Shown here piece by piece: positions 23,990 through 32,644 of a stretch of DNA of 64,000 nt. Position 1 is the first letter of the stretch; each line of letters starts with the position of its first letter. The notes beneath the pieces were generated by a model. It was not told where the DNA came from. It did no database searches and was given only the letters and a program-made list of their open reading frames with translations. Origin of the DNA: JACPJP01 sp964436645 (GTDB lineage: Archaea; Nanobdellota; Nanobdellia; Woesearchaeales; GW2011-AR4); the NCBI GenBank assembly GCA_964436645.1, contig CAYTDO010000003.1:7964-71963 (forward strand). The letters run 5' to 3'. The position numbers and the translations under genes were made by a program.

Positions 23990-24922
23990 TTAACTTTTAG
24001 AAGCAAACCATTCAATCGTCTTGTTAATGCCGTCTTCCAATTGGACTTTCGGCTCCCAGCCAAGCTCTTTCCTTGCTTTTGAAATATCGGGCCTTCTGAC
24101 TTTTGGATCATCAGTTGGCAGATTCTCATAAATTATCCTGCTTGTGCTTTTGGCAAGTTTTTTTATTATTCCTGCAAACTCACCTATAGTATGCTCTTCC
24201 GGATTTCCCAGGTTTACCGGGTCATTTATTTTTGAGAGCATTAGCTTGTAGATTCCATTTATCAAATCATCAACATAACAAAAGCTCCTGGTCTGGTTTC
24301 CATCGCCATAGACGGTTATTGGGCTGTTATTCAGGGCCTGGGTAATGAAATTAGGAACAACTCTTCCATCGTTCTTTCTCATCCTCGGGCCATAGGTGTT
24401 GAAAATTCTCGCGATTCTTGTATCAACTTTATGTATCCTATGGTAGGCCATGACGAGCGCTTCCGCAAACCTTTTTGCTTCATCATAGCAGCCCCTTATT
24501 CCGACAGGATTTACATTGCCCCAATAGGTTTCAGGCTGAGGGTTTACAAGAGGATCACCATAAACCTCGGATGTTGATGCTAAGAGGTATTTTGCTTTTT
24601 TTGCCAAAGCCAACCCCAAAGTGTTATGTGTTCCAAGGCTTCCAGCTTTCAATGTCTGTATTGGAATCTTTTGATAATCGATAGGAGATGCTGCACTTGC
24701 AAAATGAAGGATATAGTCAATTTTTTCTTCTATAGAAATATGCTTGGAGATATCATGGCTGATAAATGCAAAGTTCTTATTTATTTCGAGATGCTCTATA
24801 TTTTTTTTATTTCCAGTAATAAGGTTGTCCATACATAGAACTCGGAAACCTTTGCTCAGCAAGAATTCGCATAAATGGCTTCCTATGAAGCCTGCGCCGC
24901 CTGTTACTAAAACTATTGCCAT
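23990..24922 (-). CDS. UDP-glucuronate decarboxylase (UDP-xylose synthase) -like SDR
   Basis: NAD-dependent extended SDR that decarboxylates UDP-glucuronate to UDP-xylose. The NAD-binding TGGAGFIGSHL (residues 7-17) is intact. The catalytic region reads STSEVYGDP, PETYWGNVNPVGIRGCYDEAKR, where the YDEAK gives the Tyr/Lys pair and the YWGNVNP context is typical of UXS rather than of simple epimerases. Length 310 fits. The two upstream genes on the same strand are a nucleotidyltransferase and UDP-glucose dehydrogenase, which provides UDP-glucuronate, so a path from glucose-1-phosphate to UDP-xylose is complete in one operon. Confidence 0.88.
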   Translation of the reverse strand: MAIVLVTGGAGFIGSHLCEFLLSKGFRVLCMDNLITGNKKNIEHLEINKNFAFISHDISKHISIEEKIDYILHFASAASPIDYQKIPIQTLKAGSLGTHNTLGLALAKKAKYLLASTSEVYGDPLVNPQPETYWGNVNPVGIRGCYDEAKRFAEALVMAYHRIHKVDTRIARIFNTYGPRMRKNDGRVVPNFITQALNNSPITVYGDGNQTRSFCYVDDLINGIYKLMLSKINDPVNLGNPEEHTIGEFAGIIKKLAKSTSRIIYENLPTDDPKVRRPDISKARKELGWEPKVQLEDGINKTIEWFASKS

Positions 24923-24924
24923 TT

Positions 24925-25665
24925 TTATCGGTTGAATGTCTTGTCTGCTTTTTCGAGCTGCTCTAAAGTGCCTATGTCATACCATTCTTTATCTATTTCA
25001 TGGGCATAGACCTGTTCTTTTTTGTGGAGCCACTCTATAAAGCTGCCGCTTTTATCAGGATTGCTGCCTTCATCAATATATTTTTGCATCAATCGAAGAG
25101 TTTTTTTTTGAAACATGTAAATGCCAGTGGATATTAGAGTAGATTCCGGGTTTTGCGGCTTCTCAACAAATTTGGCTATTATCCCGTTTTTTACTGAAAC
25201 TACGCCATAGTTTTTGGCTAATTCCTTATTGTTGACATCATAAAGCGCGATGACATCTGATTTTGTATTTTTGAATATGCCAAGCATTTCCTTTAGGGAA
25301 AAATCAAAAATATTATCGCCAGCAACAACTAAAATATCGTCGCTTATTTTTTTGTTTTTTATGGCAAATTGTATGTCTCCAATTGATCCTAAACGGTCGT
25401 CGTTGCTGCTTGTTCCGTCATTTATTATATTTATCTGGAATCTTGAGCTATACTTTTTTTCCCAATCCAGAAAGTTCTTTGTAAATTTGTTGTTTGTGAT
25501 TATATAAATCTTAGAGATCTCTTTTAGCTCTTCTATCTTGTCCAGTATATGCTCTATCATTACCTTGCCAGCTACTTCAAGCAATGGCTTGGGTGTGTTT
25601 TCCGTCAATGGGTAAAGCCTTGTTGCGTACCCAGCTGCAAGCACTAAAGCTTCAATTTTTATCAC
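24925..25665 (-). CDS. Sugar-1-phosphate nucleotidyltransferase
   Basis: Forms an NDP-sugar, most plausibly UDP- or dTDP-glucose, for the neighbouring dehydrogenase. The signature LAAGYATRLYPLTENTPKPLL follows the start, and VVAGDNIFDF (about 105 onwards) gives the metal-binding Asp. It has no beta-helix tail, unlike the enzyme at 11.8 kb. I prefer the GTG at 25665, which overlaps the UGD stop by 14 bp, over an ATG at 25689 that overlaps by 38 bp and adds non-homologous residues. It is followed 2 bp later by the UXS gene; the three are one operon. Confidence 0.88.
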   Translation of the reverse strand: MIKIEALVLAAGYATRLYPLTENTPKPLLEVAGKVMIEHILDKIEELKEISKIYIITNNKFTKNFLDWEKKYSSRFQINIINDGTSSNDDRLGSIGDIQFAIKNKKISDDILVVAGDNIFDFSLKEMLGIFKNTKSDVIALYDVNNKELAKNYGVVSVKNGIIAKFVEKPQNPESTLISTGIYMFQKKTLRLMQKYIDEGSNPDKSGSFIEWLHKKEQVYAHEIDKEWYDIGTLEQLEKADKTFNR

Positions 25666-26968
25666 CTTTGAAGACTGGGTTCCTGCCAATGCTTATGTAA
25701 GTAAAGCCTTCATTTTTCATTTCTTCTGGATTGTAAATATTACGGCCGTCAATTATTATTGGAGCTTTTAGGAGATATTTTATTTTTTTCATATCAATTT
25801 CCTTGAATTCGTTCCATTCTGTCAATATAAGCATGGCATCTGCATTCTTGCATGCTTCGTAAGCATCCCTGCAAAATTTTATGTCTTTAAAAAGGGAATT
25901 TGCCTTTCCCATGGATGCAGGATCATATGCATTTATTTTTGCCCCTGATTTCTGCAATTCATTGATTATGTAAACGCTAGGGGCAAATCGCATATCATCA
26001 GTGTTAGGCTTGAATGCCAATCCCAATGCTGCGAGGGTTTTTCCTTTAAGGTCTCCTAAATTGTTTTTTACTTTTTCAGCAAAATCTTTTTTTTGCTCAT
26101 CATTTATGTCATTTGTTGCCTTAAGGAGCTTGTAGTCATAGCCATAATCCTCTGCTATCTTTATGAAAGCCTGCGAGTCTTTTGGAAAGCATGAACCTCC
26201 ATACCCTATCCCAGCATTAAGAAAAGATCTCCCTATTCTTTTATCGTAGCCCATCCCTTCGGCAACTTTTTCGACATCTGCGCCGGAGAATTCACAGATT
26301 TTTGCGACTGAATTAATAAAAGATATTTTAGTTGCTAAAAATGCATTTGAAGCGTGTTTTATCAGCTCTGCACTTTTTATGTCCGTGATTATTAGGGGGG
26401 ATTTTATAGGGCTGTAGAGATTTTTCATTATCTCAATTGATTTATTGCTTTCTGCCCCTATAACAATCCTGTCCGGCTCTAGAGTGTCTTTTATTGCAGT
26501 CCCTTCCCTTAAAAATTCCGGGTTGCTTACGACATCAAATGATATGCCGGGCTTAATGTTATTTTTGATGATTTTTTTTACTTTTTCTCCAGTCTCTACC
26601 GGCACGGTGCTTTTATGCACTATTACTTTGTAAGAATCCATGTTTTGAGCTACTTCTAATGCAACAGCTTCCACATATTTCAGCTCAGTTTGCCAGTTTT
26701 CCTTTGGAGGAGTGCCTACACATATGAAAATAATATCACCATGCCCTATTACTTCCTTGTTATCTGCGGTAAAAATAAGCCTTTTTTCCTTGACATTCCT
26801 GTCTACAATTTCCTTTAGCCCAGGCTCGTATATTGGCATTATCCCATGCTTTAGGCCCTCTATCTTCTTTTTGTCTGCATCTGCAGCCATGACATCATTG
26901 CCTAGCTCTGCGAGTACTGCTGCAGTGGATAATCCTACATATCCTGTCCCTATCACTGAAATCTTCAT
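25652..26968 (-). CDS. ugd: UDP-glucose 6-dehydrogenase
   Basis: Oxidises UDP-glucose to UDP-glucuronate with two NAD+. The N-terminal Rossmann motif is GTGYVGLSTAAVLAELG (residues 7-23). The catalytic Cys lies in GYGGSCFPKD (about 255-264), with the conserved NPEFLREG (about 151-158) and a C-terminal NAD/UDP-binding domain (LGLAFKPNTDDMRFAPS). Length 438 is standard. It leads the minus-strand operon with the nucleotidyltransferase and UXS. A perfect TATTTAAATA 27 bp upstream predicts a leaderless transcript, and the promoter faces the RHH-nucleotidyltransferase gene. Confidence 0.95.
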   Translation of the reverse strand: MKISVIGTGYVGLSTAAVLAELGNDVMAADADKKKIEGLKHGIMPIYEPGLKEIVDRNVKEKRLIFTADNKEVIGHGDIIFICVGTPPKENWQTELKYVEAVALEVAQNMDSYKVIVHKSTVPVETGEKVKKIIKNNIKPGISFDVVSNPEFLREGTAIKDTLEPDRIVIGAESNKSIEIMKNLYSPIKSPLIITDIKSAELIKHASNAFLATKISFINSVAKICEFSGADVEKVAEGMGYDKRIGRSFLNAGIGYGGSCFPKDSQAFIKIAEDYGYDYKLLKATNDINDEQKKDFAEKVKNNLGDLKGKTLAALGLAFKPNTDDMRFAPSVYIINELQKSGAKINAYDPASMGKANSLFKDIKFCRDAYEACKNADAMLILTEWNEFKEIDMKKIKYLLKAPIIIDGRNIYNPEEMKNEGFTYISIGRNPVFKGDKN

Positions 26969-26990
26969 TTTATAGCTAAAAAAGCAAAAT

Positions 26991-27000
26991 TATTTAAATA
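26991..27000 (-). promoter_or_regulatory. TATA box of the ugd operon
   Basis: TATTTAAATA is centred 27 bp from the ugd ATG. The roughly 95 bp gap to the divergent start at 27066 must hold both promoters and any operator for the RHH-domain protein. Confidence 0.55.
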
Positions 27001-27065
27001 TCTTACCATTATCCTACTTTATACTACTAAATATTAGTTAATTTTTAAAGAACTACACCAACACT

Positions 27066-27863
27066 ATGCCAAAAACAAAAATCTCAATAACAATAAATGA
27101 AAAGACTTTGCAGGATATAGACTCCATAGTGGACAATATCTACATCCGGAACAGGTCGCAAGCTATTGAGCATCTTGCAAAGTATGCCCTTGGCGAGAAT
27201 AAGACTGCAGTAATACTGCTTGGCGGGGATGAAGAGCATCTCAAGGCGGCAAAAGATGTCTTTAGGCCTACTGTCAAAATAAATAATTCTACAGTTATCG
27301 GACTAGCTGTCAAGAAACTGAGGGAGAACAATTTTAGGTCAATATATATTGTGGCGAGGCATAATCTCCTTACAAAAATTTTTGAAATTTTGAAGGATGG
27401 AACTGATTATGGGGTCAAGATAAGCTATGTAGAGGAAAAGGCTTCAAATGGCTCTGCAGATTCCTTAAGGCTGCTTAAGGGCAAAATAAAAAATAATTTC
27501 CTCATTGTATATGGAGACATAATATTCAACAAGATAAATATCGAAGGATTATGGAATGACCATATAAAGCAGAATGCAGCCGCTACAATAATGCTTACAA
27601 CTTCTCCAAGGCCAAGCGAGAAAGGCACTGTCAAGGTTGAGGGCAATAAGGTTTTGTCATTTACCCAAAAACCAAAGGAGTCTGACATCTATCTTGTATT
27701 TTCTCCGATATTTGTGGCGGATCCCCAGATACTGGAATACTCGGGAAAAAGCCTTGAATTTGATGTTTTCCCTGAGCTGGCGCAGAAAGGGCTGCTAAAT
27801 GGCCACTTGAGCAGCGAGAAAGAAGTGCATGTGCATACATTGAAGAATTTGCCTAAAAATTAG
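27066..27863 (+). CDS. Ribbon-helix-helix domain fused to nucleotidyltransferase-like domain
   Basis: The first 45 residues are a CopG/MetJ-type RHH DNA-binding domain: TKISITINEKTLQDIDSIVD, then RNRSQAIEHLAKYAL, with the RSxA turn. Residues 48-265 follow the sugar nucleotidyltransferase fold (VILLGG at the start, FLIVYGDIIF as the metal-Asp strand, EKGTVKVEGNKVLSFTQKP). However, the nucleotide loop G-x-G-T-R-x-x-P-x-T is replaced by GGDEEHLKAAKDVFRP, so catalysis is doubtful. It is divergent from the ugd operon. The likely role is a sugar-nucleotide-sensing regulator of surface sugar synthesis; this is inference. Confidence 0.85.
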   Translation: MPKTKISITINEKTLQDIDSIVDNIYIRNRSQAIEHLAKYALGENKTAVILLGGDEEHLKAAKDVFRPTVKINNSTVIGLAVKKLRENNFRSIYIVARHNLLTKIFEILKDGTDYGVKISYVEEKASNGSADSLRLLKGKIKNNFLIVYGDIIFNKINIEGLWNDHIKQNAAATIMLTTSPRPSEKGTVKVEGNKVLSFTQKPKESDIYLVFSPIFVADPQILEYSGKSLEFDVFPELAQKGLLNGHLSSEKEVHVHTLKNLPKN

Positions 27864-27870
27864 TAAAAAA

Positions 27871-27988
27871 GGTGGACAGCTTCCCTAGTTTCCCATGCAT
27901 TAACACAGTACAGCTAGGAACGGAGGCTTGTTTAACTTCGGAGTTCGGAATGGGATCCGGTGGAACCATGCCCCTATGGCCGTCCAGC
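27871..27988 (-). rRNA. rrf: 5S ribosomal RNA
   Basis: The minus strand reads as a complete 5S rRNA of about 118 nt. It has the conserved loop CCCATTCCGAACTCCGAAG, preceded by GGTTCCACCGGAT. The terminal helix pairs the 5' TGGACGGC region with the 3' GCTGTCCA region. No 16S, 23S or tRNA lies nearby, so the rRNA genes are unlinked, as seen in several reduced archaea. It converges with the RHH-nucleotidyltransferase gene 7 bp away and lies downstream of the HNH-like gene on the same strand. Confidence 0.92.
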
Positions 27989-28050
27989 AAATAAGGAGTA
28001 ATTCTTGCTTTAAAAAGCTTACGGTCAATTCGTTTAAAAAATCGCCGATA

Positions 28051-28470
28051 TTAAGAAGCCTTGTTCTTTTTACTTTTTTGTTTCGGTTTATTCTTAATTA
28101 CCCTACCTATTTGCCTACCAATAGGCTTAAATTCACTTGGTGAAAAAACATCACTCTTTGCGTTATTACACCAATAACATATTAACCCACAATTTCCTTC
28201 TGTATATCTTTGTTTAGATTCTTTTTTGTCAATCTCTAAAACATATCCCCTTTTTCGCTTGGTTTTATCATAATTTACTCTAAATTTTTTTGATTCTTCC
28301 TTAGTAATGCCGCAAATATAGCATTTCTTATATGTTTTATACCATTCAATGAATTTTTTTCTGCCCCAATGCTTATCTAAGTCCTTGTCTCTCTGTTTTA
28401 TAGAGCTATACCGCTTCGAAATATGTTTCTCTTCTTCAGAATATTTCTTAGACATTGACATAACTTTCAA
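28051..28470 (-). CDS. HNH-like nuclease domain protein
   Basis: A basic 139-residue protein with two Cys pairs, CYICG (about 50-54) and CGLICYWCNNAKSD (about 93-106). The CWCNNAKS plus FSPSEFKPIG context is typical of small HNH/zinc-finger nucleases where LxID and CxxCN frame the metal site; the usual His preceding the Asn is not obvious. The start overlaps the stop of the ATP-grasp gene by 4 bp (ATGA); later in-frame ATGs at 28461 and 28455 are possible. The tail is very Lys-rich. DNA or RNA cleavage is inferred from the fold only. Confidence 0.7.
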   Translation of the reverse strand: MKVMSMSKKYSEEEKHISKRYSSIKQRDKDLDKHWGRKKFIEWYKTYKKCYICGITKEESKKFRVNYDKTKRKRGYVLEIDKKESKQRYTEGNCGLICYWCNNAKSDVFSPSEFKPIGRQIGRVIKNKPKQKSKKNKAS

Positions 28471-29795
28471 ACTTCCCTTAAATAGCCCCAGTTATGCAGC
28501 TTATCAGAATCCTCAGACCATCTGTCTCCAATGTCTTTTCTATAGTACATATTAGGAATCAGTATATTGTCAATCTTTTTATACACATTCTTCTTTGCTT
28601 CCCTCATTGTGGAGCCGATGCCTACAACTATTAAAATAACTCCAGTATCGCCAGTTATAAGCCATTCATCATCAACCATCTTGACATCCTCAATATGAAT
28701 TCCTTCCATGTTGGGCTTTTTGAAAAGGACTACTGCATCTTTTGAGTGTATCTCAAACATGTTCCTGTCATCATAGGGGAAAGGGGGGACGACAATCCTA
28801 ACTCCAATCTGGAATCCGGATTTCGTCTTAAAATTCTTCAGTTCTCCTGTGGCAAGATCGTAAAGAAATTCTCCAATTGGGCTTGTTATGCCTTCCTGCT
28901 GTATTGAGATAGTTGGATACCCAAATCTTGCAGTAAATTCAAGAGGATAAATGCCGTTGGTGTTCACGATGCAGTTAAGATCAAAATATCCCACATAATG
29001 CTCCGCCCTCAGAGTCTCTTCCATCTTTTTGATTGTAGCATTAAATAACCTGTTTGGGCCTGACCAGAACATGAGCGTTCCCATTTCGCCGGTGCTCGGC
29101 CCTATGTTTCCAGGGAAAAGCTTCTTATGCTCGAAGTTTACATTTATTGGGTAAACGAATTCATGCCCGTTAAAAAAAGCACCAACTGCCACTTCAACTC
29201 CAACGACCCTTTTTTGGAGCTGGAAAATCATAGCTTTTTTCCAAGCTTTCTTGTAAGCTTCCAAGACCTGAATTACGTCATGGCCGTCTTCCTGCTCTCC
29301 GACAAAGAGCATATTTTTTATGTTCTGGACTTCTCCGGAAGGTTTTATCACATACCTGGATGGATTTAATTTTACAAATTCCATGGCATCATCAAAATTA
29401 TTGAAATTCCAGCTTGGCATTGTCCCTATATCATGCCTTTTCAGCTCTTCCTGGCCAAATTGACGGTCATCTTCAAGCTTATCAGTATATGCAGTCCCGC
29501 CGATGACAAGCTTCCCTTCTTTTCTTAATTTAGCGGCTTTCTTGCCATGCCCTAAAACATCGTCGAATACAATAATGTCTGCCCACGAAACTTCTTTTTC
29601 CCAATCGGTTACTTTTGGAACAAATCCATCCGCAACTTCTTTTTCAGCAGGATCTTCTATGAAATACTTGGCTTCATGCCCTTCTTTAAGGACTTGCCAC
29701 GCTATATCGCTTATCAAAGCGTCAATAGAAACAAAAAGGAATTTTTTCTTTGAGCCATTTCCATTATTTTTCTGCATTTTTTTATGAATATTCAA
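28467..29795 (-). CDS. Phosphoribosylamine-glycine-ligase-like ATP-grasp protein
   Basis: ATP-grasp enzyme resembling PurD, which joins glycine to phosphoribosylamine. The N-terminal domain is Rossmann-like (KKKFLFVSIDALISDIAWQV). The ATP-grasp region has YVIKPSGEVQNIKNMLFVG, QLQKRVVGVEVAVGAFF, GEMGTLMFW and FDLNCIV-PLEFTARFGYPT with metal ligands. The C-terminal domain (TGDTGVILIVVGIGSTMREAKKNVY) matches the PurD end. No other purine genes are nearby, and several PurD residues differ (no GLAAGKGV loop), so another amide-forming reaction is possible. A TATA-like ATATAAATAT lies just upstream. Confidence 0.75.
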   Translation of the reverse strand: MNIHKKMQKNNGNGSKKKFLFVSIDALISDIAWQVLKEGHEAKYFIEDPAEKEVADGFVPKVTDWEKEVSWADIIVFDDVLGHGKKAAKLRKEGKLVIGGTAYTDKLEDDRQFGQEELKRHDIGTMPSWNFNNFDDAMEFVKLNPSRYVIKPSGEVQNIKNMLFVGEQEDGHDVIQVLEAYKKAWKKAMIFQLQKRVVGVEVAVGAFFNGHEFVYPINVNFEHKKLFPGNIGPSTGEMGTLMFWSGPNRLFNATIKKMEETLRAEHYVGYFDLNCIVNTNGIYPLEFTARFGYPTISIQQEGITSPIGEFLYDLATGELKNFKTKSGFQIGVRIVVPPFPYDDRNMFEIHSKDAVVLFKKPNMEGIHIEDVKMVDDEWLITGDTGVILIVVGIGSTMREAKKNVYKKIDNILIPNMYYRKDIGDRWSEDSDKLHNWGYLREV

Positions 29796-29878
29796 ATTGA
29801 TATTTATATGTTTCTTTAATTCGCATCATTTATAATAATGCAGTTTAAATAAAAGGAAGAAGATTTATTTGAATAAGA

Positions 29879-30991
29879 TTAAATTTCTATAGAAATCTTT
29901 CTTTCCCTAGAGTCTATCTCTTTTATTATCTTATGGCCTTTAAGCTTATCTTTTATGTCTTCCCAGGAATATTTTTCCTTTGCCTTGTTTATTTCCGCCA
30001 ATATCTCCTTGACAAGCTGGTAATTATTATAAATAATTTCACCTTTGAGCCTTATCTCTTCTTCTTCTGAGTGCAGGGTTTTGATTGACATTTCCTGTTC
30101 CCCTATGATTCTTTTGAGTTCGTTTATTTTTTTAGAATATGGGGACTCTTTTTTAGACAGTTTTGCCTCATTGTTGAAATAATGCTCCAAAGCGCTGCTA
30201 AAATTGGAAAAATCCTTAGTTCCATAATCCTTGCAGGATTCCAGCTTGATTGGAACGACATCTAAGGCCTGATTGTCTTTGTATATAATTTTTGCATTTA
30301 TTTTGCTTTTTATCATTTTTTTGATAGAGCTTGCTAATTTTTTGGCTTGCTGCGGCTTGATGTCTTTTGGCGCTATGTTTTTATCAACATCTGCAATTAT
30401 GGAGATTTCTTCAGAATAAACTCCGCCTAATCCGAGCTCGGTTGCCAGGCTTGTGACTAATTTGTCTTTTTTTGAGTTTTTAAACAATTCTGAAAGCTTT
30501 TTTTCAGTTATATCAAGAAAATTATATGCCATCACCGGGTATCGATAGTTTTCCTTAGGTATTATTGAGCGATCCTTGAACTGCTGGTGCACTAAAGCGT
30601 CTATTATCAGCCCATCTTCATTGCATAATATTGAATTGCCTTTGCCAAAAAACTCAAGATAAAGAATTTTTATGCCTTCCTTTGACTTAAATATCAGCTT
30701 AGCTATTCTTTCCGGCTCTATCTGCCCTATTGAACCAAAGAATTTTCCTTCCAAATGCTTTCTTAAAAGCATGCAGAAGCCAGAGGGATTTTCATCGGCA
30801 GTTTTAGTTTCAGCAGCAAAGATTGCTTTTCCAATAACTACTCTTATTATCTTTTTTCCTTCATTGCTCTTATGCAGCTGAACATATAGGTCTTCCTTTC
30901 CGTTTAGATAAATCCGGTCTACCCTCGAGCCTTCCAGCTGCTTAAGCTCTTTAACCAAGAAATGCAGTTCCAGGGATGAAATTTGCTTCAT
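29879..30991 (-). CDS. Rqc2/NEMF (NFACT) homologue lacking the NFACT-R domain
   Basis: Ribosome quality-control factor family that binds stalled 50S-peptidyl-tRNA. The N-terminal NFACT-N domain is clear: SSLELHFLVKELKQLEGSRVDRIYL (residues 4-28) and GFCMLLRKHLEGKF (about 72-85). A helical middle and coiled-coil part (about 200-350) follows. The C-terminal NFACT-R/DUF814 domain, present in typical archaeal proteins of about 600 residues or more, is missing, since the frame stops at 370 and nothing resembling it follows. The short form may keep ribosome binding only. It is upstream of the PurD-like gene on the same strand. Confidence 0.8.
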   Translation of the reverse strand: MKQISSLELHFLVKELKQLEGSRVDRIYLNGKEDLYVQLHKSNEGKKIIRVVIGKAIFAAETKTADENPSGFCMLLRKHLEGKFFGSIGQIEPERIAKLIFKSKEGIKILYLEFFGKGNSILCNEDGLIIDALVHQQFKDRSIIPKENYRYPVMAYNFLDITEKKLSELFKNSKKDKLVTSLATELGLGGVYSEEISIIADVDKNIAPKDIKPQQAKKLASSIKKMIKSKINAKIIYKDNQALDVVPIKLESCKDYGTKDFSNFSSALEHYFNNEAKLSKKESPYSKKINELKRIIGEQEMSIKTLHSEEEEIRLKGEIIYNNYQLVKEILAEINKAKEKYSWEDIKDKLKGHKIIKEIDSRERKISIEI

Positions 30992-31066
30992 AAGTAAAAA
31001 TAAAGCATAATAGTATTTAAAATTATACCTGATAACTTTGAGATTATTTTATGAGATTAGGCTTAA

Positions 31067-32539
31067 TTAACCCAAAAAGCCCCTAATAAATCCCGCTCTG
31101 GCAATATTTTCCGTAAGGAGCCTGTGGTCTTTCTTTTTGAAATTATCAACTATTATAGAAGTAACTTTCTTATGCTTTTCATCTGAATCATAGATTGTCA
31201 TTTTTTCCATACTTTCCACTAATTTTCGGATCTCATTTGGAAATAAAGATAGATTATCTTTGTTTAAGTATTGCAGGGAATCCCTTAAATCATTATCAAA
31301 ATTGGCATAAATCTGCCGTATATAATCTAAATCTTTAGTGTCTAGAGCATTTAGCCCTAAAATTTCTGGCGGCAGCCCATAAGAGTAAAGTGCTGCGCAA
31401 AAGGTAATTGCTCTTGGTAGCTTTAGGCCTGAAACGTTCCTTGAATATCCAAAAAGACCAATATGTAATTTTCTTTTTCTCCTTGGAGGCACATAAGGAG
31501 CTAAATCATTAATGTACGTTTCTAGCAGCTTTACCTGTTTTTGGTATTCAGCTGTAAGCTTTTCCACTATTGCAAGGCATTTTTGCTCCTCTACATATAT
31601 GGGTTTTTTAGGCATAGTTTCATTCAAATGCTTTACAGCCTTCTGAACCTGCCCGATATCATAATCGTACTTAAAAGCGGACTGCAATGTAAAAGTATAA
31701 ACACTTGGGAATCCCGCCAAACAATTATCTATGTTGGCTGGCTTAAAATTTCCCCTGAAAGGGGAAGAGCCGCAGCCTAATATTGGCAGTATATCTGCAG
31801 AAAGCTTTTCCTGCATATCCCACAACTTTTGCAGCGCTATTTTTAGTATCAAAACAGTTGCCAAGCTTCCATAATTCAAAGCTGGATCGCTTCTTGCCAG
31901 CCATACTCTTTGATAATCCCCGATTTTTTCTTCCTGCAAGAATTCTTGAACGATTTTATCAGCATTTAAAATTGAAGCCTTATCCTCTATCAATGGGATT
32001 ACCCTAATGCTTTCAGGCTTAAAGTCCCCTATCCATTCTGCGACTGTTGTGCCATTGTGCAGATTATGGTGCTTTTTTCCGACGACATGCTTTTTGTAAT
32101 ATTGTGCAACCCTTATAATTTCTTTTGCATCTGTTGTCATCGGCAATGCCACTTCAAAAATAGGAGCTGCTTCCTCTCCATAAAATATTTTGGCTGCGTC
32201 AAAATTCCTCGGTATGCTCTCTAAAGTTTCTAATAAAATTTTCGCCTCGCCTTTGTCAACAGCAGGGTTTGGGACCCTCACAGTAAGAAATATTTCCTTG
32301 CCAAGCTTATGATTGCTAAAATACGGCTCGTATTTAGTAAAGAGCTTTTTGACAACAAAATTATCAACTTCTTTTCCTTCACAATCCCACAATTGCTCCC
32401 TGCAATGAATATGGGAATATGCATAGAAAGCTTCTTTTATCTCATCGTCTCCGGAAAGTTCCGGATGGTCTGCAAAGAAGGGGGTATGCACATTATCAGG
32501 ATGCTGCGTAGACATTGCTCTTGAGACATTATGATTCAT
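31067..32539 (-). CDS. ppcA: Phosphoenolpyruvate carboxylase, archaeal type
   Basis: Carboxylates PEP with bicarbonate to oxaloacetate. The 490-residue length and the start VSRAMSTQHPDN (residues 4-15) define the short archaeal type rather than the 900-residue bacterial enzyme. Conserved blocks include the RVPNPAVDKGEAK region, VIPLIEDKASILNADKI, LARSDPALNYG and ILGCGSSPFRGNFKP. The oxaloacetate it makes can be aminated by the aspartate aminotransferase immediately upstream on the same strand, giving aspartate for protein and pyrimidine synthesis. There are about 105 bp between the two genes. Confidence 0.95.
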   Translation of the reverse strand: MNHNVSRAMSTQHPDNVHTPFFADHPELSGDDEIKEAFYAYSHIHCREQLWDCEGKEVDNFVVKKLFTKYEPYFSNHKLGKEIFLTVRVPNPAVDKGEAKILLETLESIPRNFDAAKIFYGEEAAPIFEVALPMTTDAKEIIRVAQYYKKHVVGKKHHNLHNGTTVAEWIGDFKPESIRVIPLIEDKASILNADKIVQEFLQEEKIGDYQRVWLARSDPALNYGSLATVLILKIALQKLWDMQEKLSADILPILGCGSSPFRGNFKPANIDNCLAGFPSVYTFTLQSAFKYDYDIGQVQKAVKHLNETMPKKPIYVEEQKCLAIVEKLTAEYQKQVKLLETYINDLAPYVPPRRKRKLHIGLFGYSRNVSGLKLPRAITFCAALYSYGLPPEILGLNALDTKDLDYIRQIYANFDNDLRDSLQYLNKDNLSLFPNEIRKLVESMEKMTIYDSDEKHKKVTSIIVDNFKKKDHRLLTENIARAGFIRGFLG

Positions 32540-32644
32540 AATTTTGCTGGATTAGAATTTTCTTTATATAGGTTATGTTGCAATGATAACATATAGTATA
32601 TTATTCCATAGTAACAGCTATATTCACCGTAGAAATCCTTATTT

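Noticed and set aside
27871..27988. Plus-strand coding frame across the 5S gene (27928-28143)
   Set aside because: It lies within the 5S rRNA and the antisense of the HNH-like gene; no homology.
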